64,000 nt of DNA from Streptomyces sp. B21-105 (GTDB taxonomy: Bacteria; Actinomycetota; Actinomycetes; Streptomycetales; Streptomycetaceae), in NCBI RefSeq assembly GCF_036898465.1, contig NZ_JARUMJ010000001.1, forward strand, positions 4,588,001 through 4,652,000, written 5' to 3'. The notes beneath the pieces were generated by a model. It was given only the letters and a program-made list of their open reading frames with translations, was not told where the DNA came from and did no database searches. Made by a program: the position numbers and the translations under genes. Position 1 is the stretch's first letter, and each line of letters begins with the position of its first letter. Shown here piece after piece: positions 1 to 8,167 of the stretch.

Positions 1-320
1 GGCGGCCGTGACCCGGAGAAGGTCTCCGCCTCGGCTCATGCCCACGACTCAGCGCTTGGTCGTCAACCGTCGAGGTTCCACGGTGTGGGAGGTGGAGAGC
101 GGCCGGGGCCACTTCGCGGTGAAGCTTGGCTGTCCGATCGAGGCGACTGCTGAGTGGACCGCCCAGCCGTGGACTGCGCTCGCGCCCGCACGGGAGGGCG
201 CTGTCCTGCAGTGACGGAACGTATTCCGACTGCACGCGCGCGGGCGGTGTTCGGGGGGCGTGGTCCGCGGCAGCGGAAATGCCTCGACAAAGCCTGGGGC
301 CGGCCGGGATGCTCGGCGCG
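1..320. other. non-coding or unassigned window edge
   Basis: I see no convincing gene here. Overlapping open frames on both strands are the usual by-product of high GC and none carries a recognisable domain. A long frame running into the DinB-like gene starts at 126, but its first 65 codons look unlike protein and are read better as upstream sequence. The segment may hold the end of a gene outside the window and the promoter of the DinB-like gene. Confidence 0.5.
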
Positions 321-827
321 ATGACGAGAACAGACGACATGCCTGCCGCGTGGGACGAGCGCACCCAGCTCACCACCTTCCTCGACTACGCCCGCGACAC
401 CGCTCGCGCCAAGTGCGAGGACCTGTCCGATGCGGATGCCCGCAAGGCGCCCCTGCCGGGGTCGCCGCTGATGACTGCGAGCGGCCTGATCAGCCACCTG
501 CGCTGGGTCGAGTACTACTGGTTCCGGGTGGTGTTCCTCGGCGAGGAGGACGAGGGGCCGTGGACCGACGAGGATCCCGACCGCGAGATGCGCATCGCCG
601 TGGACCTCCCGCTCGCGCGGTTGCTCGAGGAGTACGCCGAGAACGCCGAGCAGCACCGCACACTGGTCGCCCGGCACGACCTCGACGTCCGGGCTCAGCG
701 GGCGACGCGCGACGGCCGTCATGTGGACCTGCGCTGGATCCTTCTGCACCTGCTCGAGGAGACGGCCCGGCACAACGGCCACCTCGATGTGCTGCGCGAA
801 CTGATCGACGGCAGGACGGGCGTCTAA
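321..827 (+). CDS. DinB/DUF664 family protein
   Basis: A 168-residue protein of the DinB_2/DUF664 four-helix superfamily. These are putative metal-dependent, often mycothiol- or bacillithiol-dependent enzymes of mostly unknown substrate. The family pattern is visible: an early helix ending in a Thr-Ala-Ser-Gly-Leu-Ile-Ser-His-Leu segment, the Trp-Val-Glu-Tyr-Tyr-Trp-Phe helix, and a late His-Leu-Leu-Glu-Glu-Thr-Ala-Arg-His-Asn-Gly-His motif. The last His residues and the middle His are the usual metal ligands. I chose the ATG at 321 because the family fold begins directly after it. The gene stands alone, convergent with the protease downstream. The family call is good; the reaction is unknown. 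Confidence 0.85.
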   Translation: MTRTDDMPAAWDERTQLTTFLDYARDTARAKCEDLSDADARKAPLPGSPLMTASGLISHLRWVEYYWFRVVFLGEEDEGPWTDEDPDREMRIAVDLPLARLLEEYAENAEQHRTLVARHDLDVRAQRATRDGRHVDLRWILLHLLEETARHNGHLDVLRELIDGRTGV

Positions 828-992
828 CCGGTGCGCTGACCGGGCAGGGCGGCCGGACAGTCGGACAGCCGGCTCGGTCGAGCCTCGGGAAGGCTGAGAG
901 ACGCTTGCCCCGCCTCCCTCATTTTCACGAGCCGCACGCGCGCGTGCGTTCCGAGGGAATGTGGGAGGCAGCGGAAAGCGCGGCCGCAGCGG

Positions 993-2675
993 TCAGTTGT
1001 CGCCCTTGCGGGAGCCGAGGGTCAGGTCGACGGTCTGGGTCTTGCCGCCCCGCTCGTAGGTGATCGTGACCTTGTCGCCGGGCTGGTGGGTCCAGATCTC
1101 GCCGATGAGGGTCGGACCGCTGTCGATCACCATGTCGTCGAGCTTGGTGATGACGTCGCCGGGCTTGAGGCCGGCCTTGGCCGCCGGACCGCCGGGCTCG
1201 ACCGCGGACGCACCGCCCTCGGCCGTGTCCGTGATCTTCGCGCCGCCCGAGGAGTCCTGCAGCGAGACCGACGCGCCGATCTTGGCGTAGACGGGCTCAC
1301 CGGTCTTGATCAGCTGCTGGGCGACGTACCTGGCCTGGTTGATCGGGATCGCGAAGCCGAGGCCGATCGAGCCGGACTGGGTGGCGCCGCCCAGACCGCC
1401 GCCGCCGGTGGACTGGATCGCGGAGTTGATGCCGATGACATTGCCCGAGGCGTCCAGCAGCGGGCCGCCCGAGTTGCCCGGGTTGATGGAGGCGTCCGTC
1501 TGCAGGGCGCTCATGTACGAGGCCGAGCTGCCGGTGCTGTCGCTGGAGGCGACCGGGCGGTTCTTCGCGCTGATGATGCCCGTGGTGACCGTGTTGGACA
1601 GGCCGAAGGGCGCGCCGATCGCGATCGTCGAGTCGCCGACCGCCACCTTGTCGGAGTCGCCGAGGGTGAGCGGCTTCAGGTTCGAGGGGGCGTTCTTGAG
1701 CTTGATGACGGCGACGTCGTAGCCCTGGGCGTGCCCCACGACCTCGGCGTTGTACTTCTTGCCGTCCGCGAAGGTGGCCGTCACCTTGCCGCCGTCGACC
1801 GCTTCGGCGACCACGTGGTTGTTGGTGACGATGTGGCCCTGGGTGTCGAACACGAAGCCGGTGCCGGTGCCGCCCTCGCCGCTGCTGGACTCGGCCTGGA
1901 TGGTCACCGTGCTGGGCAGAGCCTTGGCGGCGACCCCGGCGACGGTGCCCGGGTCGCGCTTGACCTCGCCGCCGTTGGTGGAGGAGGAGACGGTGGTGGA
2001 GCCGGTGTTGTCGTCGTTCTTGGCGAGGGTGTAGCCGAGGCCGCCGCCCAGGCCGCCCGCGACCAGCGCGGCGATGAGGATCGCGGCGACGAGCCCGCCA
2101 CGGCCCCGGCCGGACTTCGGGGCGGGCTGCTGATAGGACGCGCCCCAGACGGTCCCGTCGGCACCACCCGCACCCCCGGCACCACCCGTACCACCGGCCC
2201 CGCCCGCGGCGGCCGAGCCGACGTCGCCGTACGGCTGCGTGCCCGCACCGACGTCGCCGTACGCGTGCGTGCCCGCGTCGGCGTACACCGGTGTGGCCGG
2301 GGGCGGGCCGGCCCAGTCGCCTTCCGAGGCGGACGGAGTGCTGCTGTGCGGGACGGCGGCTGCGGGCGGGGCGGTCGCCGTGTGCGGCGCCGGGGGCGCC
2401 TGCGCCGGGGCCGGCGGCGGCCAGTCGCCGTCCGTCGGCGCCGGTGCGCCCTGGGGCGCGGTGGGCGGCGGCCAGCCCGCCTCGGGAGCGCCCGCCGCGT
2501 GGGCGGGTGTTTCCGGCGTCTGTACCGACGTTGCCGGGACCTCGGTGGTGGGCGCGCCCGCGTCCGGCGCGGGCGCTTGCGCGGAGGCCGAGGGAGAATC
2601 CACCGGCACGGGGGGTGCGGACGGGGCCGGGGGTACCTGGGTGCCCTCGTTCTTGCCCTCGTTCTCGGTGTTCAC
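993..2675 (-). CDS. HtrA/DegP-like membrane-anchored serine protease with PDZ domain
   Basis: About 560 residues from a GTG start preceded by GAGGAGA. A longer frame from 2831 is rejected because its first 52 residues do not look like protein and this ribosome site fits the GTG. Order of parts: Pro/Ala-rich cytoplasmic tail (about residues 1-190), one transmembrane helix (about 194-218), a trypsin-like domain and a C-terminal PDZ domain (about 470-550). The catalytic triad is visible: His287 in TNNHVV, Asp320 in GYDVAVIKL and Ser402 in PGNSGGPL. The topology puts the protease outside the membrane, as expected for envelope quality control and stress proteolysis. The proline-rich tail is typical of actinobacterial HtrA homologues and may bind partners. 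It is divergent to the glycerophosphodiesterase gene, with a palindrome between them. Confidence 0.93.
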   Translation of the reverse strand: MNTENEGKNEGTQVPPAPSAPPVPVDSPSASAQAPAPDAGAPTTEVPATSVQTPETPAHAAGAPEAGWPPPTAPQGAPAPTDGDWPPPAPAQAPPAPHTATAPPAAAVPHSSTPSASEGDWAGPPPATPVYADAGTHAYGDVGAGTQPYGDVGSAAAGGAGGTGGAGGAGGADGTVWGASYQQPAPKSGRGRGGLVAAILIAALVAGGLGGGLGYTLAKNDDNTGSTTVSSSTNGGEVKRDPGTVAGVAAKALPSTVTIQAESSSGEGGTGTGFVFDTQGHIVTNNHVVAEAVDGGKVTATFADGKKYNAEVVGHAQGYDVAVIKLKNAPSNLKPLTLGDSDKVAVGDSTIAIGAPFGLSNTVTTGIISAKNRPVASSDSTGSSASYMSALQTDASINPGNSGGPLLDASGNVIGINSAIQSTGGGGLGGATQSGSIGLGFAIPINQARYVAQQLIKTGEPVYAKIGASVSLQDSSGGAKITDTAEGGASAVEPGGPAAKAGLKPGDVITKLDDMVIDSGPTLIGEIWTHQPGDKVTITYERGGKTQTVDLTLGSRKGDN

Positions 2676-2892
2676 AGCTCTTCTCCTCGATCCACGGCTG
2701 TTGTCGTCGGTCGCACTCAGGTCACGTTCTGCGCGTTCGACCGCGTTCGTCGCGCTTGTCGCACGCTGTGTTCTCGACCCGGCGCGTTGAAGCTGCGCAG
2801 GTGCTCCTGTGTACGTCTCAGCTTTTCCCACGGGCCGTCAGAGCACCATAAGCGGTGCCTGTGGGTCCTTGGCCATTCTTTATAAGGGGTAT

Positions 2893-2911
2893 TGCGCACA
2901 ATAAGTGCGCA
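2893..2911. promoter_or_regulatory. perfect inverted repeat between divergent genes, candidate operator
   Basis: TGCGCAC-N5-GTGCGCA is a perfect 7+7 palindrome with an AATAA spacer. It lies in a conspicuously AT-rich patch (TTTATAAGG, AATAAG) between the HtrA-like gene on the minus strand and the glycerophosphodiesterase gene on the plus strand. The position and symmetry suggest a dimeric regulator acting on one or both divergent promoters. No regulator is identified. Confidence 0.5.
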
Positions 2912-2969
2912 TCTTCGAAACATCTCAGAGGGTTCTCAGACGACTGCGCGCCGGTGGCACGATGACGCG

Positions 2970-3806
2970 GTGACTCACGCACGGCAGCACCACATTCAAG
3001 TCGTCGCTCACCGAGGCGCTTCCGAGGACGCCCCCGAGCACACCCTGGCCGCCTACAAGAAAGCGATCGAGGACGGCTCGGACGCCCTCGAATGCGACGT
3101 ACGGCTCACCGCGGACGGCCATCTCGTCTGCGTGCACGACCGTCGCGTCAACCGTACGTCCAACGGCCGCGGAGCGGTCTCCGCCCTGGAGCTCGCCGAC
3201 CTCGCGGCGCTGGACTTCGGCTCCTGGAAGACGATGGAGGCCCGCGAGGCCTGGCAGGCGCGCGAGGAGGACCCCGACTGGGAGGTCCGGCCCGAGGACC
3301 GCGAGGAGACCTCGGTGCTGACCCTGGAGCGGCTGCTGGAGCTCGTCTCCGACGCCGGGCGCCGGGTGGAACTGGCCATCGAGACCAAGCATCCGACGCG
3401 GTGGGCCGGGCAGGTGGAGGAGCGGCTGCTCACACTCCTGAAGAAGTTCGGCCTGGACGCGCCGGCCTCGGCGGCCGAGTCCCCGGTGCGGATCATGAGC
3501 TTCTCGGCCCGCTCGCTGCACCGGGTGCGCGCCGCCGCTCCGACGATGCCGACGGTGTACCTGATGCAGTTCGTCTCGCCCCGGCTGCGCGACGGACGGC
3601 TGCCCGCGGGCGTCGGGATCGCCGGCCCGTCGATGCGGATCGTGCGCAGCCATCCCGCCTACGTCCAGCGGCTGAAGCGGACCGGGCACCAGGTGCACGT
3701 GTGGACGGTGAACGAGCCCGGCGACGTCGACCTGTGCGTCGAACTGGGCGTGGACGCCATCATCACCAACCGCCCGCGCGCGGTGCTCGGACGACTGGGC
3801 CGATGA
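2970..3806 (+). CDS. glycerophosphodiester phosphodiesterase family protein
   Basis: A 278-residue GDPD-family TIM-barrel enzyme that would hydrolyse glycerophosphodiesters to glycerol-3-phosphate and an alcohol. Family landmarks: the VAHRGAS motif near the N terminus, the PEHTLAAY segment, the Glu-Cys-Asp-Val metal-binding pair followed by the VCVHD catalytic His, the AIETKHPT strand, and the late HVWTVNEP and DAIITNRP segments. No signal peptide is seen, so it is cytoplasmic as drawn. The GTG at 2970 is preferred. An in-frame ATG at 2892 would place 26 odd residues over the palindrome and promoter region. Confidence 0.9.
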   Translation: MTHARQHHIQVVAHRGASEDAPEHTLAAYKKAIEDGSDALECDVRLTADGHLVCVHDRRVNRTSNGRGAVSALELADLAALDFGSWKTMEAREAWQAREEDPDWEVRPEDREETSVLTLERLLELVSDAGRRVELAIETKHPTRWAGQVEERLLTLLKKFGLDAPASAAESPVRIMSFSARSLHRVRAAAPTMPTVYLMQFVSPRLRDGRLPAGVGIAGPSMRIVRSHPAYVQRLKRTGHQVHVWTVNEPGDVDLCVELGVDAIITNRPRAVLGRLGR

Positions 3807-4138
3807 TCGGGCCGATGATCCCGCGGGCCGGCCCGAACGCCCCGGCCCGTGCGCTCAGAGGGAGCCGGAATCGGTTCGGAGAAAGGCACAGAAGTCACGG
3901 AAGTCCCACTGGCCCCATCCACACCTCTTGACCACAGCACGCGCCTACAGCATTCTCCGTTCCAGCCATACCGTCCAAATTCAGCCACGCACTGAACAGG
4001 CCCTCACAGGGAGTGCTCCGGCGCGTTCGCTGTGTGTTCGGTCGCCCGCGAATGCGTCGTCGGACCTGCGTTGGCCGGTTTCCGGTACAGGCCAATGGGG
4101 CATCCACTCCGTGGCGTGGGGCGAAGGAGGTCTCGGGG
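3807..4138. other. intergenic region, probable promoter of the downstream ATPase gene
   Basis: There is no gene in these roughly 330 bases. A TTGACC at 3928 could be a -35 element for the plus-strand gene at 4139, but I find no strong -10 at the right spacing. The stretch around 3930-4010 is less GC-rich than its surroundings, as expected for regulatory DNA. The end, GAAGGAGG at about 4123-4130, is the ribosome site of the next gene. Confidence 0.4.
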
Positions 4139-4693
4139 GTGGCGTTGGTGGTGGCACAGGAGGTGCCCGCGTCGTCGAGCATGGCCGTATCCCATGGCCC
4201 TGCGGGCGTGGGGAACGCGAGACACCGCATGCGCGATCAGCTGCGCAGCGGCGGAGTGTCGGAATCGGTCATCGACGACGCCGTACTGATCCTTTCCGAA
4301 CTCCTGAGCAATGCGTGCAAGCACGGCAGACCGCTGGGCGACGCCCTGGCCGGGGACGGCGACGTCCGGGCCGCGTGGCGGGTCGACCCGGGCGGCCGGC
4401 TGGTGGTCGAGGTGACCGACGGCGGCGGCCCGACCCGCCCGGCCCCGGCGACCCCCTCCGTCACCGCCCACGGCGGCCGCGGGCTCAACATCATCACGGC
4501 GCTGGCCGACGACTGGGGCGTCCGGGACGACGCCCGCGGCGAGGTGACGGTCTGGGCCGTCGTCCACGCGGACGTGTACGACCCTGACGCCGGCTGTCGG
4601 CGCGACGACTTCGCCAGCCGGATCGCGGCCCCGTCGGTGGCCTCGATCCCCGGCCTCGACTTCGCGGACGCCTTCGACGACCTGGACCAGTGA
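4139..4693 (+). CDS. ATP-binding anti-sigma-type regulator (HATPase_c, RsbW-like)
   Basis: A 184-residue single-domain GHKL ATPase of the kind that in Streptomyces acts as anti-sigma factor or serine kinase toward anti-anti-sigma partners. The N box is visible in LILSELLSNACKHG (Asn in the middle), the G1 box as EVTDGGG and the G2 box as HGGRGLNII. The GTG start is chosen because GGAGG lies eight bases upstream. An upstream frame from 4013 lacks a ribosome site. The Asp/Phe-rich C-terminal tail is an extension beyond the core fold. No partner sigma or antagonist gene is adjacent, which is common for this large orphan family. Confidence 0.85.
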   Translation: MALVVAQEVPASSSMAVSHGPAGVGNARHRMRDQLRSGGVSESVIDDAVLILSELLSNACKHGRPLGDALAGDGDVRAAWRVDPGGRLVVEVTDGGGPTRPAPATPSVTAHGGRGLNIITALADDWGVRDDARGEVTVWAVVHADVYDPDAGCRRDDFASRIAAPSVASIPGLDFADAFDDLDQ

Positions 4694-4948
4694 CCCGATG
4701 AGTGCTCCAAGGAGTGACCCGGGGGACGGATCAGACCTCTGGCAGACCTCGTGGCAGACCCCGCGAAGGAAACCGGGGCGCGACTCCGGGTCGCCGCGCG
4801 AGCCGTCCGTCGCGCAGGACCGGCGCGCAGGACTGCCGCGTCCGACTGCCGTGCAGGACTGCCGCGTCGTCCACAGGTTCCCGTGACGGAGGGTACGAAC
4901 GGCTAGGCTCCCGCCGTACCAGACGAGCCGTAACCGGGAGACACCCAG

Positions 4949-5914
4949 ATGGCCAAGAAGCGACCCCAGACGACGGCCAAGCGGCCGCAGCCCACCGACG
5001 CGGACATCCCGGTCGTCGGCGCGCGGGAGCCCTGCCCGTGCGGCAGCGGCCGCCGCTACAAGGCCTGCCACGGCCGGGCCGCCGCGCATGCGGTGACCGA
5101 GTTGGTGCAGCGTCCCTTCGAAGGCCTGCCGGGCGAGTGCGACTGGGTGGCGCTGCGCGAGCTCGTGCCGGCCGCCACGGTGGAGCTGACGCTGAAGGGC
5201 GGCCTGCCCGAGGGCGTCCCGTCCGTCACGCTGGCCACCGTCCTGCCGATGGCCTGGCCTGCCCTGCGCCGCGACGACGGCTCGGTGCTGCTCGGCCTGC
5301 AGAACGACACGCCGTCGGGCGACCTCAGCCGCGACCTGGCTGACACCCTGCAGCGGGCGCTGGAAGCGGCCCCCGGCACTCCGGTACAGGCGCGCCGCGC
5401 CCCGGCGGACGGTCCGCGGATGCAGGACCTGCTCGACGCCGAAGGCGCGTTCGAGCCAGTTGTGCACAGCGGCTTCGAGTTCTGGGTCCCGGACCCGGAG
5501 AACGCCGCGCCGGAGGTGGCCGCCTCCCTGGAGCGGGCCAACGCCGCGGCGATCCCGACCGTGAAGCTGACCGGCGTCGACGCCGCGTACTGGTGCGAGA
5601 CGCCGGACAAGAACCACCTGCGCTGGGTCATGCCGCACCCGGAGGAGCAGCTTCTGGACGCCCTCGCGCGGCTGCACGCGGCGGGCCGTTCCGGCCTCGG
5701 CGAGGGCACGCGCCTGGTGGGCTCGTTCCGGGCGCACGGCGTGACGGTGCCGGTCTGGGACCTGCCGAGCGCGGTCACCGCGGACGACGTGGAGAAGCCG
5801 GCCGCCGAGTTCGCCGAGCGCCTCGCCGGGGCGCTGGCCTCGGACGCGCCGCTCACCGCCGCCGAGCGTCGCGCGCGCGGCGGCCTGACCAACCGACAGG
5901 TGACGCTCAGCTGA
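4949..5914 (+). CDS. DUF5926 family protein with SEC-C motif
   Basis: 321 residues. The SEC-C zinc-binding motif is near the N terminus ([14 protein letters not shown], about residues 31-44), preceded by a Lys/Arg-rich tail. SEC-C motifs bind zinc and often contact ribosomal or SecB-type partners. The rest matches the actinobacterial DUF5926 layout and has no known function. The ATG at 4949 follows GGGAG. A TAGGCT -10-like box lies at about 4902, so a short leader of roughly 40 bases is likely. The gene is monocistronic and ends before two strong hairpins. Confidence 0.88.
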   Translation: MAKKRPQTTAKRPQPTDADIPVVGAREPCPCGSGRRYKACHGRAAAHAVTELVQRPFEGLPGECDWVALRELVPAATVELTLKGGLPEGVPSVTLATVLPMAWPALRRDDGSVLLGLQNDTPSGDLSRDLADTLQRALEAAPGTPVQARRAPADGPRMQDLLDAEGAFEPVVHSGFEFWVPDPENAAPEVAASLERANAAAIPTVKLTGVDAAYWCETPDKNHLRWVMPHPEEQLLDALARLHAAGRSGLGEGTRLVGSFRAHGVTVPVWDLPSAVTADDVEKPAAEFAERLAGALASDAPLTAAERRARGGLTNRQVTLS

Positions 5915-6074
5915 CGCACAGGCACGGGCGACGGCCGTGCTGACCGGCCGCGCCGACCGGCCGGTCAGCGGACCGGACGCGGACGGCCGGCGTGAGCCCT
6001 CTCACAACTGCCGCCAGAACAAGGCGAGTCGGGGCCCGAAGTGCCGATTCGCCGATGTCCGGAAAGCCGATGAA

Positions 6075-6112
6075 AACAAGAGATCGAATTTGCGTAGCGC
6101 CGATCTCTTGTT
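6075..6112. terminator. 12-bp stem-loop, first of a tandem pair
   Basis: AACAAGAGATCG pairs perfectly with CGATCTCTTGTT across a 14-base loop. It lies between the ends of the convergent DUF5926 gene and the minus-strand gene at 6205. The A-rich 5' flank and T-rich 3' arm would work as an intrinsic terminator in either direction. Together with the next hairpin it could instead be the body of a small RNA. Confidence 0.65.
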
Positions 6113-6125
6113 ACCGTTCGAGTAG

Positions 6126-6163
6126 CCCGGTTGCTGGTGCATCCCCCGTCGCCAGCAACCGGG
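6126..6163. terminator. 12-bp stem-loop, second of a tandem pair
   Basis: CCCGGTTGCTGG pairs perfectly with CCAGCAACCGGG across another 14-base loop containing CCCCC, and TTCTTCTGTTT follows. On the plus strand this is a good intrinsic terminator for the DUF5926 transcript or for a short RNA that begins near 6040. Each hairpin has a 12-bp stem and 14-base loop, but the sequences are unrelated. Confidence 0.7.
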
Positions 6164-6204
6164 TTCTTCTGTTTCCGGACTCGCTCACACCCCGACATCG
6201 CACG

Positions 6205-6972
6205 TCAACTGCCCGTGTCCGACGGGAAGTTGCTCCCGGAGCGCAGCAGTAGCGGACCATCTTGCGTCGCTTCGGCGAACTCCGTCACCGCGGTGTACGC
6301 GGCCGGCGTGCCGCGGCTCGGCTCGTGGGGCGTCTCACAGGACTCCGGCTCGTCCTCGGCGGCCACCGGGCACCGCGTCTGCACGGTGCGGCCGGCCGGG
6401 CCCATGAGGCTCAGGACGGCGTCCAGAGCGCGTCCGGTGGCGTTGCGGTAGTAGGTGCGCGCCCAGGTGTCCTCGCCCCGGGAGAGCACACAGGTCTGCG
6501 CCTCCACCCCCTCGGGGGAGGTCAGTTCGGGGCCGCAGCGGGCGGCGGTGGCCAGGCCGAGTCCCAGCACCAGCGGCCTGGAGGGGGCGGCGGACGGCGC
6601 CTTGGGGTCCGCGCCGGCATTCGCGCCGTCGGCGCCGCGCCCGGCGTTCCCGTCGGTCCCACGATGCCCGTCGGCCGCAGGCCCCTCAGCCGCCTCGGCC
6701 CCTTCGGCCACCTCGGTCCTTTGGGTCCCAGGCGCACCACCGCGGGCACCGGCAGCGCCCGCGCGCCGGTCCGCCGCGTCGGCGGGCCGCTCGCCTACCG
6801 TTCCGGCAGCCTGCTCGCCGGCCTCGCCGGGAGAACGCCTGTCGGCCGCGTGCACGTCGGCCCGGTCGGACGGACGGCCTTCCTCGCCGGCCGGCCCCGC
6901 GGACGCCATGGCCAGGGGCAGGGCGACCGCGCAGGCCACGACGCCCCCGAGGGCGAGCAGACGAAGGTTCAT
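6205..6972 (-). CDS. secreted hypothetical protein with disordered linker
   Basis: About 255 residues from an ATG that opens a clear signal peptide (Arg followed by a roughly 20-residue Leu/Ala/Val run ending in ALPLAMASA). After it comes a roughly 110-residue Ala/Gly/Asp/Glu/Arg-rich, low-complexity linker and then a compact C-terminal domain of about 100 residues with four cysteines (in RCGPEL, QTCVLS, TRCPVA and ESCETP). This probably forms two disulfides outside the cell. I do not recognise the domain. A longer frame from 7146 overlaps the upstream gene and is rejected. Its start lies just downstream of the prim-pol-like gene, so the two may be co-transcribed. Confidence 0.75.
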   Translation of the reverse strand: MNLRLLALGGVVACAVALPLAMASAGPAGEEGRPSDRADVHAADRRSPGEAGEQAAGTVGERPADAADRRAGAAGARGGAPGTQRTEVAEGAEAAEGPAADGHRGTDGNAGRGADGANAGADPKAPSAAPSRPLVLGLGLATAARCGPELTSPEGVEAQTCVLSRGEDTWARTYYRNATGRALDAVLSLMGPAGRTVQTRCPVAAEDEPESCETPHEPSRGTPAAYTAVTEFAEATQDGPLLLRSGSNFPSDTGS

Positions 6973-7028
6973 GTAGCGGAAGATAAGGGGCGAACGCGGG
7001 CGTCCCGGCCGGCGCGCGCCCGACACCC

Positions 7029-7694
7029 CTACAACTCGGGGGCGCTCACACCCGTACGAGTGAGGGCGTCCACCACGGCGTCCACCACGGCCTCGACGTC
7101 GGGAACCCAGGGCGAGGCCGAGCCGGGCAGAGGAGCCCGCTCCCACCGGATGTCCCCGCTCCCCGTCACCGACGGGGGCAGGGCGAGGTAACCGCCCTCG
7201 CCGTGGAAGCGCAGGGAGCCCGGCACGAAGTCCTTGGCGTAGAGCAGCTCACCCAGCTGCTCCATCGAGTACGGCCGGACGAGGATGAACCAGCGCGTGG
7301 GCGAGGCGACGACCGGTCCGAGGCGCATGCCCTGCCCGTCGAGCGCTACGAGCGCGCGCGACGCCGCGAGGGCGGGGAGGCTGACCGCGCAGGGGGCGGC
7401 GCCCCCGGTGGCCAGGATGATCGGTGCGGCCGGCCGATTACCCCACCACCAGCGCACCATGCGCGCGTCGCAGGTGGCGGCGAGAAGGCCGGGGTCGAAG
7501 GGGTGAGCACCGGGGACCGTGCACTCCGGGTCGGGGCAGGTGCAGCGGGAGGTGCTCCGCTGGTCGGCCGCCGCTCCCGGAAGGACGGGCCACTGCCAGT
7601 CCGTCGCGAAAGTCAGTGCCGAGTCGATCAACTCAGGTCCCGCGTCGCCTGACTGGGACAGGAGCCTGCGTCGCTTTCCGAGGATCTCGCGCAT
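7029..7694 (-). CDS. bifunctional DNA primase/polymerase N-terminal (prim-pol) domain protein
   Basis: 221 residues resembling the short actinobacterial proteins annotated as bifunctional DNA primase/polymerase. It is a single prim-pol-like domain without helicase. Seen in the sequence: a CTCPDPECTVPGAHPF segment (Cys/His cluster, metal-binding in appearance), the WWWGNRP strand that follows in this family, and the LALPPSVTGSGDIRWE strand near the end. Whether these chromosomal stand-alone copies synthesise primers is not known. The usual catalytic acidic pair is not obvious, so a non-catalytic or regulatory role is possible. ATG start at 7694; divergent from the phosphatase gene. Confidence 0.75.
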   Translation of the reverse strand: MREILGKRRRLLSQSGDAGPELIDSALTFATDWQWPVLPGAAADQRSTSRCTCPDPECTVPGAHPFDPGLLAATCDARMVRWWWGNRPAAPIILATGGAAPCAVSLPALAASRALVALDGQGMRLGPVVASPTRWFILVRPYSMEQLGELLYAKDFVPGSLRFHGEGGYLALPPSVTGSGDIRWERAPLPGSASPWVPDVEAVVDAVVDALTRTGVSAPEL

Positions 7695-8167
7695 GAGCGC
7701 TCGTTCCTTTCCGTTGCACCGCTGGCAACACCGTGGGCCACATCACACCATGTGTCGATCACTTCACTGTGCGTACCTTTTGGCGCATCACACCCCTGTC
7801 GTTGACAGGGGGAACCCCTCAGGGTCGAGCGATGGCTGCTCGCGCGGCCACTCGGTCCGACTCGCGTCCATCTCAATGCCGGGCGTGGCGTGGGGTGGCG
7901 AAGTCTGGCGTTTAACGTCGCACGTATTTCTCTCCGCCTCCGCCACGGGAGGATGGGGCACGGTCGTCGATGACTATGACGCCCGGCGCGGTCAACCAGG
8001 TTCCGGAGGCTCCCGACGAGCTCCCGACGACCCCTGGCCCTTACCGAGTACGTACCCATCACGACCGCTGTGACGCTCCGTTGAGCAAGGCCAGTCGACC
8101 GCAATCAACCGTTACCCGAGGCAGTTTTAAGCCAATCTTGCAATTTCGCAAGGGAGCCGGAAGAACC
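7695..8167. promoter_or_regulatory. divergent promoter region with perfect hairpin
   Basis: There is no gene in about 470 bases between the divergent prim-pol and phosphatase genes. A perfect stem CCCCTGTC-GTT-GACAGGGG lies at 7793-7811, and its right arm contains TTGACA (7802-7807), a consensus -35 for plus-strand transcription. An AT-richer patch at about 8120-8150 holds a small palindrome, CTTGC-AATTT-CGCAAG. An open frame starting at 7970 extends the phosphatase upstream through this patch, but the composition argues that it is leader sequence. Confidence 0.5.

Noticed and set aside
1086..2885. Very long open frames antisense to the HtrA-like gene and many other genes
   Set aside because: They mirror real genes in high-GC DNA, have Arg/Gly-rich noise composition and no domains or ribosome sites.
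6040..6170. 6C RNA family
   Set aside because: That family needs two C-rich loops; only the second loop here has a C-run, so I list it as tandem hairpins.
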